12,455 nt of DNA from Methylococcales bacterium (lineage in GTDB: Bacteria; Pseudomonadota; Gammaproteobacteria; Methylococcales; Methylomonadaceae). How positions within the stretch are numbered: position 1 is the stretch's first letter; every line of letters begins with the position of its first letter. Shown here one piece after another: positions 7,240 through 12,455 of this stretch. The notes below the pieces were generated by a model. That model worked only from the letters and a program-made list of their open reading frames with translations, had not been told where the DNA came from and ran no database searches. A program made the translations under genes and the position numbers. The stretch is taken from positions 1 to 12,455 of the forward strand of contig JAGLUC010000306.1 in NCBI GenBank assembly GCA_023134955.1. Reading direction: 5' to 3'.

Positions 7240-7449
7240 CTATACTTTTTACGTTTAAGAATACCCCATTTATTATGTAGATTATTGTGATGAGCTAGGC
7301 GTAAAGCAGCAAGAATAGCAATCTATTTCAATGCTTTGCTCGGTAATTGCTGCTGCATTACTCTACTACATACCATCCATGGCATTAAACAACGCTCATT
7401 ACAATAATCTACATAATAAATGGGGTATTCTTAAACGTGAAGAGTATAG
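7240..7449. mobile_element. MITE-like element with 56-bp near-perfect terminal inverted repeats
   Basis: Left arm 7240-7295 and right arm 7394-7449 are inverted complements with 3 mismatches in 56. They share CTATACT at the ends and TTTAAGAATACCCCATTTAT inside. The 98-base centre has no reading frame of note. Ends of CTATAC..GTATAG type beside TA would fit the TA-targeting IS630/Tc1-mariner group, but the 2-bp duplication cannot be proven and this family placement is inference. Confidence 0.75.
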
Positions 7450-7645
7450 TATCCAGATAATAGTTTATTATCAATAAAGCAGCAAATTATGTTGTAACGC
7501 GGTAAGCTGGGTCAATACAAGCTTGTGATTAAGGAACAACTCCCAGCATAATAATTGCAATAAAATATTGAGGTTCCTTCCTATCGTCAACCTGCCGTGC
7601 CAATAACTTCTTATTTATTGCAAAGAACACACCCTCGCTATCACT

Positions 7646-7887
7646 ATTAATTGTTCCAAAAGTTTCCTATCTAATCATCCTCTCCAGAGGGAGAAGACTA
7701 GGATGAGGGCAAATATTAATCGTCCCAAAAGTTCTGGGAGGGTATTTTGACACTCTTTTATTGACACATACTGTAGCCCGTATGAAACGAAGTGTAATAC
7801 GGGGTTTCGAGTCATCGCTTCCCCGTATTAGGTAAACTTCATACGGGCTACTTTTTCATTACTGCGAAAACTTTTGGAACGATTAAT
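7646..7887. repeat. Compound repeat: two direct and one inverted copy of a 19-bp unit enclosing hairpins
   Basis: The unit ATTAATCGTTCCAAAAGTT occurs directly at 7646-7664 (one mismatch) and 7715-7733 (one mismatch), and inverted at 7869-7887 (exact). The inverted pair encloses a double hairpin. GTAGCCCGTATGAA (7773-7786) pairs perfectly with 7838-7851, and TAATACGGGG (7795-7804) pairs perfectly with 7821-7830. Between the two direct copies lies another hairpin (TCATCC..GGATGA enclosing TCTCC..GGAGA, 7675-7706). It looks like stacked non-coding palindromic elements. Confidence 0.7.
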
Positions 7888-7935
7888 TTCAATTTTAAAA
7901 AAAGGGTTTCACCGATATTATTAAATCCTCACTTT

Positions 7936-8232
7936 TTATAGCTTTCGCCTTAATTCTTCTACTTCTTCCAATAAATCGAGCACTAACGCAGCACCCGCTA
8001 GATTAATCCGAAGATCATGTTGTAAATGAATGGTTTTTTGTAATCGTTTTAGTGCCCTTGAGTCAAAACGCCAGTCTGGAGTTGATAAACCTTCTGGCTC
8101 CAATAGGCCTTCTTCAACTAATTCGAAAATATATTCGGCATTGGTTTTACCCAAACAACACAACTCGACAAGAGTGAGCCGAGTGTTTTCATCTAAAACA
8201 ACACCAGTAACGATCTTTAAGGTATTTGGCAT
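7936..8232 (-). CDS. cbpM: Chaperone modulatory protein CbpM
   Basis: A 98-residue protein of the CbpM family, the specific partner and inhibitor of the co-chaperone CbpA. It has the MerR-like helical core expected, with LTLVELCCLGKTNAEYIFELVEEG near the N-terminus, a downstream DWRFDSRALKRLQKTIHLQ block and a leucine-rich C-terminal helix (LDLLEEVEELRRKL). It is encoded directly after cbpA with a 2-bp gap. A GGGAG Shine-Dalgarno lies about eight bases before its ATG, inside the end of cbpA, so both come from one transcript. Binding of the CbpA J-domain, as known from E. coli, would reduce its DnaK-stimulating activity. Size and position fit well. Only repeats follow downstream. Confidence 0.9.
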   Translation of the reverse strand: MPNTLKIVTGVVLDENTRLTLVELCCLGKTNAEYIFELVEEGLLEPEGLSTPDWRFDSRALKRLQKTIHLQHDLRINLAGAALVLDLLEEVEELRRKL

Positions 8233-8234
8233 TG

Positions 8235-9188
8235 TTATACTCCCATATGAGTGCGAGGGTTAAAGGCCATAGTTTGAGACATTTTCTCGTATAATAATTC
8301 ATCTTCAGCCGTTTTAGCCGGCGGTATGACCAATTTCAAAATAACATATTGATCCCCGGCTGGAGAATCAGGTAATCCCCTGCCTTTCAATCGTAATTTT
8401 TTACCTGCTTGTGATTCAGCAGGTATTTTAAGCTCAACTTTGCCACCTAAAGTTGGTACAGAAATCGTACTACCCAATGCTACTTCCCAGGGTGTTACCG
8501 GCAAATCAACATAAATATCCCGTTCAGAAACCTGAAAATACGGGTGCTTGTTAAATTCAATTTCAAGATACAAATCCCCCTGTTTACCATTATTAAGGTT
8601 TGAGCCACCCTGCCCTGCAAGCCTTATTCTTTGCCCGGCTTTTACACCTTTAGGAATTTTTACATTTAATGTATGGAGTTTGTTAATTAAATGTCCCAGC
8701 TGATCTAGTTTTGGCATTTTAAGAGATATGGTACGAGTAGTTCCTTTATAAGCTTCTTCAAGATCAATCATGATTTTGGCGTGACGATCATTGCTCTGAG
8801 CATAAAATTGATGCCCATAGTGTCCACCCATTTTATCTGTTTGAAACTGTCTGCCAAACAAGGATTCAAAAAAATCACTAAATTCTGAGGCATTGCCTCC
8901 AGTAAAATTACCCCCACTGAATTCAAATCCCGCATCCCAACCTGGAGGAGGAGTAAAGCCTTGTTTACTTTTCCATTTTTTACCCAGTTGATCATAAGCG
9001 GCGCGTTTCTCAGGATCTTTAAGTACTTCGTAAGCTTCACCTAACTCTTTGAATTTATCTTCCGCATTTTTTTCTTTGCTAACATCAGGGTGATATTTTC
9101 TGGCCAGTTTTTTATAGGCACGTTTTATCTCTTTTTTGCTAGCATTTTTGGCAAGCCCCATTATTTGGTAGTAGTCTTTATATTCCAT
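8235..9188 (-). CDS. cbpA: Curved-DNA-binding J-domain co-chaperone CbpA
   Basis: A 317-residue type II DnaJ protein. The J-domain spans residues 3-68, with the HPD motif needed to stimulate DnaK at 33-35. A Gly/Phe-rich linker follows (about 75-112). There are no CXXCXGXG zinc repeats, which separates it from DnaJ. The two C-terminal substrate-binding domains follow (about 130-225 and 226-305), with IPKGVKAGQRIRLAGQG and VTPWEVALGSTISVPTLGG typical of the family. It acts with DnaK/GrpE in folding and, in E. coli, binds curved DNA. Immediate coupling to cbpM confirms CbpA over generic DnaJ-like proteins. The start ATG at 9188 fits the family N-terminus although the Shine-Dalgarno is weak. A hairpin (9237-9269) lies in the upstream leader region. 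Confidence 0.92.
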   Translation of the reverse strand: MEYKDYYQIMGLAKNASKKEIKRAYKKLARKYHPDVSKEKNAEDKFKELGEAYEVLKDPEKRAAYDQLGKKWKSKQGFTPPPGWDAGFEFSGGNFTGGNASEFSDFFESLFGRQFQTDKMGGHYGHQFYAQSNDRHAKIMIDLEEAYKGTTRTISLKMPKLDQLGHLINKLHTLNVKIPKGVKAGQRIRLAGQGGSNLNNGKQGDLYLEIEFNKHPYFQVSERDIYVDLPVTPWEVALGSTISVPTLGGKVELKIPAESQAGKKLRLKGRGLPDSPAGDQYVILKLVIPPAKTAEDELLYEKMSQTMAFNPRTHMGV

Positions 9189-9236
9189 TCTGATATTAAT
9201 TCTGTGTATTGGCAGTGAATTAGTACGTATTGATCT

Positions 9237-9269
9237 TTAAGAACGAGGGTATTAGCCTTCGTTCCTTAA
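9237..9269. repeat. Hairpin upstream of cbpA
   Basis: TTAAGAACGAGG (9237-9248) pairs with CCTTCGTTCCTTAA (9256-9269) with one bulge and one mismatch, around a short AT loop. It sits about 50 bases upstream of the cbpA start and could be in its leader, but there is no proof of a regulatory role. Confidence 0.45.
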
Positions 9270-9414
9270 TCCTTTTATTACCACAAAAGACCCTGTTCCA
9301 AAACCATTTTCTATCGGCTGGGTATTATTTCCTGGAAATAGCGTTTGTCTGCTCTCAATAGCTCCAAACCCAGCTTCACTTAAACAGGCTAAACTTCCTT
9401 CGTTGAGAGGCGGA

Positions 9415-9451
9415 ATTCAATATCCATGCCCAAAGGACATGGATATTGAAT
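9415..9451. repeat. Perfect 14-bp stem hairpin
   Basis: ATTCAATATCCATG (9415-9428) and CATGGATATTGAAT (9438-9451) are exact complements around the 9-base loop CCCAAAGGA. No T-run follows on either strand, so a classical terminator is unlikely. It lies upstream of the hydrolase promoter and could be an operator or a dispersed repeat. Confidence 0.55.
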
Positions 9452-9510
9452 CTTTGCACCAAAAAATAAAGTAAAAGCTCTTTTTTTACTAAAGAGATTA
9501 GTAAAATAGA

Positions 9511-9538
9511 TTGCAATTATTCAGCGTATTCATAATAC
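9511..9538 (+). promoter_or_regulatory. Likely promoter of the hydrolase-radical SAM-feoA cluster
   Basis: TTGCAA (9511-9516) and TAATAC (9533-9538) are 16 bases apart, giving a start near 9545. That leaves about 75 bases of leader before the preferred ATG at 9619. The intergenic gaps that follow are small, so it may drive the whole cluster. Confidence 0.45.
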
Positions 9539-9618
9539 TCTAAAGTCTGATTATAGTGAATCCTTCGGGTGATAGATATGAAAAATTCAATGGCATTCCA
9601 ACAAACATTGTTTTTACA

Positions 9619-10884
9619 ATGAGCAAGCTAATCTGTGACATTAAGGATCACTCACTCGCTGATGTGGGACGAAACCGAATCGACTGGGCATGGACAGAAA
9701 TGCCGGTATTACGAGCATTACATGATCAATTTATCCGCGAACAACCTCTAACTGGCGCACGCATTAGCGGCTGCCTGCATATCACAACAGAAACCGCTAA
9801 TCTGGCACGCATATTAAAAGCAGGCGGTGCTGAACTGTTGCTATGCGCCAGTAATCCACTCAGTACGCAGGATGATGTTGCAGCAGCACTGGTTGAACAT
9901 TACCAGATTCCCACTTTTGCTGTCCGGGGAGAGAATGATGCTCGCTATTATCACCACATTGCTGTAGCTCTGGAGCACCACCCTCAATTAACGATGGATG
10001 ATGGCGCTGATCTGGTGAGCGAATTACATAAAAACCGTAGTGACCTATTATCTGAACTTATCGGCGGAACCGAGGAAACCACTACCGGTGTGATTCGATT
10101 ACGCGCTATGGCGGCAGATAATGCACTTGCATTTCCTGTTATTGCCGTCAATGATGCAATGACCAAACATCTGTTTGATAACCGTTATGGCACCGGTCAA
10201 AGTACTTTGGATGGTATCATCCGGGCAACCAATATTCTCCTGGCAGGAAAAACTTTTACGGTCGTCGGTTATGGTTGGTGTGGGCGGGGCATAGCCATGC
10301 GTGCTAAAGGCCACGGTGCCCAAGTTGTTGTTATTGAAGTGAATCCGCTTAAAGCATTAGAAGCCGCAATGGATGGATTTCAAGTAATGCCCTTGCTGGA
10401 AGCGGCTGCCTGTTCAGATTTTATCGTGTCAGCAACAGGTGATAAACATGTTATTGACCACTCGCATTTTCAAGTTATGAAAGACGGTTGTGTTATCGCT
10501 AATTCCGGTCATTTCAATGTTGAAATTAACATCCCTGCATTGCAGGGACTGGCGAAAAAGACATCTCGGCCGCGTCAATTTATTGAGGAATATCAGCTTG
10601 AAGATGGGCGCAGGATTCGTTTGTTGGCAGAAGGCAGGCTGGTTAATCTGGCAGCAGCAGAAGGGCACCCGGCTACGGTTATGGATATGAGTTTCGCCAA
10701 TCAGGCATTAAGCATCGTTTACTTATGGAACCATGGAAAAAATCTGCAAAACAAGGTTCATTCGGTTCCAGAAAATATCGATAATAAAATTGCTACAATG
10801 AAACTGGCTGCCATGGGGATTAGCATTGATACCTTGACTGAGGAACAGCAAGCATATCTGACTTCATGGAAAGAAGGTACATAG
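9619..10884 (+). CDS. ahcY: S-adenosyl-L-homocysteine hydrolase, Thermotoga/archaeal type
   Basis: NAD-dependent hydrolase that splits S-adenosylhomocysteine to adenosine and homocysteine (some relatives prefer the inosine analogue). Motifs in order, numbering from GTG 9556: SNPLSTQDDVAAAL (99-112), DDGADL (148-153), GGTEETTTG (170-178) and AVNDAMTKHLFDNRYG (197-212) with Lys204, Asp208 and Asn209 matching the catalytic set. Then comes the NAD loop GYGWCGRG (238-245), NSGHF (316-320) and LAEGRLVNLAAAEGHPA (357-373). It ends YLTSWKEGT and lacks the KPDHYRY tail and the roughly 40-residue insert of usual proteobacterial AhcY, so it belongs to the short class. The frame extends to GTG 9556, but ATG 9619 (421 aa) matches the family N-terminus; neither has a clear Shine-Dalgarno. 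NifX-like and radical SAM genes follow. Confidence 0.92.
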   Translation: MSKLICDIKDHSLADVGRNRIDWAWTEMPVLRALHDQFIREQPLTGARISGCLHITTETANLARILKAGGAELLLCASNPLSTQDDVAAALVEHYQIPTFAVRGENDARYYHHIAVALEHHPQLTMDDGADLVSELHKNRSDLLSELIGGTEETTTGVIRLRAMAADNALAFPVIAVNDAMTKHLFDNRYGTGQSTLDGIIRATNILLAGKTFTVVGYGWCGRGIAMRAKGHGAQVVVIEVNPLKALEAAMDGFQVMPLLEAAACSDFIVSATGDKHVIDHSHFQVMKDGCVIANSGHFNVEINIPALQGLAKKTSRPRQFIEEYQLEDGRRIRLLAEGRLVNLAAAEGHPATVMDMSFANQALSIVYLWNHGKNLQNKVHSVPENIDNKIATMKLAAMGISIDTLTEEQQAYLTSWKEGT

Positions 10885-10916
10885 TCATGCCACATTCTAA
10901 ATAGGAGTTTATACTA

Positions 10917-11300
10917 ATGAAAATTGCAGTAGCAAGCCAAAATCGAAGAGAAATTACCGATCATACCGGGCGGTGCAGAAAATTCTGGATCTATGAAATA
11001 GAAAACGGAACGATTGCAAACAAAGAGTTATTAGAATTTCCAAAAGAACAATCTTTTCACGACAGCTCACCTCATGAACGTTCTCCATTAGACGATATGC
11101 AAGTTTTGATAGCGGGTGGCATGGGCACTGGTTTAGTACGCCGACTTGTAAGCATGGATATTGAACCGTTAATCACAACAGAAACCAATCCCGATAAAGC
11201 TGTTGAGGATTACCTGAAGGGAGCTCTGATCACTCGTCCAGCGGAACCTCATGAGCATGGTCATAAACATATGCCAGATAAATCCCCGCCAAAAAGGTGA
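10917..11300 (+). CDS. NifX/NifB-type dinitrogenase iron-molybdenum cofactor-binding domain protein with His-rich tail
   Basis: A 127-residue protein with one DiNase FeMo-Co binding domain (PF02579). It shows MKIAVASQN at the start, ITDHTGRCRKFWIYEIENG (13-31) and VLIAGGMGTGLVRRLVSMDI (63-82), the family's most conserved stretch. Relatives such as NifX and the C-terminal part of NifB hold Fe-S or FeMo cofactor intermediates, and others are found in non-fixing organisms with unknown cargo. Cys20 and the histidines at 48 and 53 are possible ligands. The C-terminal tail PHEHGHKHMP (111-120) is unusually His-rich and may bind metal. A strong TAGGAG precedes the ATG by nine bases. It lies 32 bases after the hydrolase gene and 84 before the radical SAM gene. 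No other nif genes are visible, so nitrogen fixation is not implied. Confidence 0.9.
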   Translation: MKIAVASQNRREITDHTGRCRKFWIYEIENGTIANKELLEFPKEQSFHDSSPHERSPLDDMQVLIAGGMGTGLVRRLVSMDIEPLITTETNPDKAVEDYLKGALITRPAEPHEHGHKHMPDKSPPKR

Positions 11301-11384
11301 TTGCCAATGCCTGTCCTGAATATTGGCAAGCACAAAAAGCAATGAAGGATTAAGTGACTTCACAACTGAAAAAGGAATGATTAA

Positions 11385-12365
11385 TTGATTGTTTTCGGGC
11401 CTGTGCCCTCAAGACGCCTCGGTCGTAGTTTAGGCATTAATAATATTCCGCCTAAACATTGTTCTTATTCCTGTGTTTATTGTCAGGTGGGTTCGACAAA
11501 AGCAACGGAAATAGAGTCTCGTGTATTTTATCAACCGGAACATGTTTTCAATGAAGTCAAGACTCGCGTGATGAAGCTTAAGGAACAACAGGAGTCGATT
11601 GATTATATAACTTTTGTACCTGATGGAGAACCTACGCTTGATAATAATCTGGGTAAAACGATAGTGCTTTTACGTGATTTGGGCATTAAAATCGCCATTA
11701 TCACCAATAGTTCACTTATTTGGCGAAAAAAAGTTCGGGAAACTCTGCAATTAGCCGATTGGGTTTCGCTGAAAATAGATAGTGTTAATCAGTCAATATG
11801 GCAACGAATTAATCAGCCCAATAAACACTTAAATTTACAGGAAATATTGTCGAATATATTATCTTTTGCTGATGATTTTGACGGATTTTTAGCAACTGAA
11901 ACCATGTTACTCGAAGGACTCAATACTGATGATTCAAGCATTGCTGAATTAGTGGGGTTTTTGCAGCAACTTGCACCGGATAAAGCCTATCTAGCTATTC
12001 CCACACGTCCGACAGCAGAGCAAGGAGTAAATGCCCCCGATGCAGATGTACTCAATCATATTTATCAAACGGTAAACCAGAGCATTTCCGAAGTTGAGTT
12101 ATTGACTGGCTATGAAGGCAACGCATTTGCTTCCAGCGGTGATTTGGTAAATGATTTACTGGCTATTACGGCAGTTCATCCTATGCGAAAAGAGGCCGTA
12201 CAGATCTTGCTGGAAAAGACAAAAACAAATTGGGATATCGTTCGAAAACTTATTGAGGAAAACAAACTCCGGGAAATAGAATATAACGGGAATACTTTCT
12301 ATCTTAGGGCATATAAGCGAAAAATTCCCAACAACCAAATGCAAGCTAATCGAGATTTCGTGTGA
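11385..12365 (+). CDS. Radical SAM protein, COG0731 family
   Basis: A 326-residue radical SAM enzyme. The cluster motif is HCSYSCVYCQ with Cys26, Cys30 and Cys33 (CX3CX2C), which bind the SAM-cleaving [4Fe-4S] cluster. Next is the PDGEPTLD block (79-86), the GGE-like SAM contact. The C-terminal part (about 255-316) has ITAVHPMRKEAVQILL and a winged-helix-like end with NGNTFYLRAYKRK, typical of this bacterial subgroup. COG0731 includes archaeal wyosine enzymes, but bacterial members with this tail have no assigned reaction. The start is TTG at 11385: AAAGGA lies eight bases upstream, and the nearby ATG at 11378 meets a stop after three codons. The GTGA at the end overlaps the feoA start, implying coupled translation and a role connected with iron. 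Confidence 0.9.
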   Translation: MIVFGPVPSRRLGRSLGINNIPPKHCSYSCVYCQVGSTKATEIESRVFYQPEHVFNEVKTRVMKLKEQQESIDYITFVPDGEPTLDNNLGKTIVLLRDLGIKIAIITNSSLIWRKKVRETLQLADWVSLKIDSVNQSIWQRINQPNKHLNLQEILSNILSFADDFDGFLATETMLLEGLNTDDSSIAELVGFLQQLAPDKAYLAIPTRPTAEQGVNAPDADVLNHIYQTVNQSISEVELLTGYEGNAFASSGDLVNDLLAITAVHPMRKEAVQILLEKTKTNWDIVRKLIEENKLREIEYNGNTFYLRAYKRKIPNNQMQANRDFV

Positions 12366-12455
12366 AAATTAGTTTAAAAGAGATGAGCGTTGGCGACATA
12401 GGTCGTGTCGTAGGATTCGACAAGAGTTTCCTGCCCTATCGGCAAAAAATGCTGG
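12362..12455 (+). CDS. feoA: FeoA-type ferrous iron transport accessory protein, 5' part
   Basis: Only the first 31 codons are inside the window. Starting at GTG 12362 the protein reads LKEMSVGDIGRVVGFD (residues 5-20) and then LPYRQKML, the N-terminal SH3-like half of FeoA, where the family has an LxxLxxGxxxxVxGF pattern and YRQKLLxMG. FeoA is a small cytoplasmic partner of the FeoB ferrous iron transporter. Its GTG overlaps the radical SAM stop as GTGA. No separate Shine-Dalgarno is obvious, so it probably depends on translation of the gene before it. The rest of the gene and any feoB lie beyond the window edge. Confidence 0.82.
   Translation, partial: MKISLKEMSVGDIGRVVGFDKSFLPYRQKML

Larger units (their letters stand above)
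7189..7935. other. Long gene-free region filled with repeats
   Basis: No reading frame with protein-like content was found on either strand over about 750 bases. The left third is the inverted-repeat element 7240-7449 and the right third is the compound repeat 7646-7887. Between them, TTGCAATAAAATA (near 7556) faces TATTTATTGCAA (near 7612), a weaker inverted pair about 70 bases across. Confidence 0.7.
9189..9618. other. Divergent intergenic region between cbpA and the hydrolase gene
   Basis: It carries the hairpins 9237-9269 and 9415-9451, a short perfect palindrome TATTTCC-T-GGAAATA (about 9328-9342), and a promoter-like pair at 9511-9538 reading rightwards. The pattern of an SAH or SAM riboswitch was looked for before the hydrolase gene and not found. 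Confidence 0.55.

Noticed and set aside
7646..7887. CRISPR-like array
   Set aside because: Only three repeat units, one inverted, with unequal spacings of 50 and 135 bases and hairpins in the spacers; no cas genes nearby.
9452..9618. SAH or SAM riboswitch before the hydrolase gene
   Set aside because: These are common before ahcY in some proteobacteria, but no matching conserved core or paired stems could be found here.
10917..11300. Evidence for nitrogen fixation
   Set aside because: A single NifX-type domain occurs in many non-fixing bacteria and no nifHDKEN or nifB is present.
11378..11389. ATG start for the radical SAM gene
   Set aside because: This ATG meets an in-frame TGA after three codons; the TTG at 11385 is spaced correctly from AAAGGA and begins the family N-terminus.

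Overview
The window looks like accessory chromosome of an AT-rich gammaproteobacterium. Cytochrome c maturation genes (ccmA, ccmB), a CbpA/CbpM chaperone pair, a gammaproteobacterial-type tRNA-Ser(GGA) and a LolA-like/MMPL exporter pair of the aryl-polyene type support this. Many hairpin repeats with GTAGCCCGTATG and GGGGCGAAGGC cores, together with the gene content, recall methanotroph (Methylococcales) or related sulfur-oxidiser genomes. That genus-level guess comes from memory and is weak.

Layout. Positions 1-740: the 3' part of an IS3-family element whose transposase gene is split by a 122-bp palindromic element with a 10-11 bp target duplication. Positions 869-1365: two small genes, a KTSC-domain protein (+) and a 53-residue stand-alone sigma-70 region 4 protein (-, below usual ORF cut-offs). 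Positions 1694-1844: a tRNA-Ser with its promoter. Positions 2021-2136: a palindromic repeat. Positions 2157-3460: ccmA-ccmB (-), overlapping, with a good promoter upstream but no ccmC-I downstream. Positions 3628-7188: three tightly coupled minus-strand genes (COG4648 membrane protein, LolA-like periplasmic protein, MMPL/RND exporter), normally parts of aryl-polyene clusters but here without any biosynthetic enzyme. Positions 7189-7935: a gene-free repeat nest with a 210-bp element bearing 56-bp inverted ends and a second compound inverted-repeat structure. Positions 7936-9188: cbpA-cbpM (-). Positions 9189-9618: divergent intergenic region with two hairpins and a promoter. Positions 9619-12455: a plus-strand cluster of Thermotoga/archaeal-type S-adenosylhomocysteine hydrolase, NifX/NifB-type cofactor-binding protein with a His-rich tail, a COG0731 radical SAM protein, and the start of feoA overlapping it by 4 bp.

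How the genes may work together. CcmAB is the ABC part of haem handling for c-type cytochromes. The LolA-like/MMPL/COG4648 set probably moves a lipid-like molecule towards the outer membrane. CbpM tunes CbpA, a DnaK co-chaperone. The final cluster joins SAM/SAH chemistry, a small Fe-S or metal-cofactor carrier, a radical SAM enzyme and ferrous iron uptake. It is the best candidate for an undescribed functional unit, possibly iron or Fe-S cofactor linked, but its substrate cannot be read from sequence.
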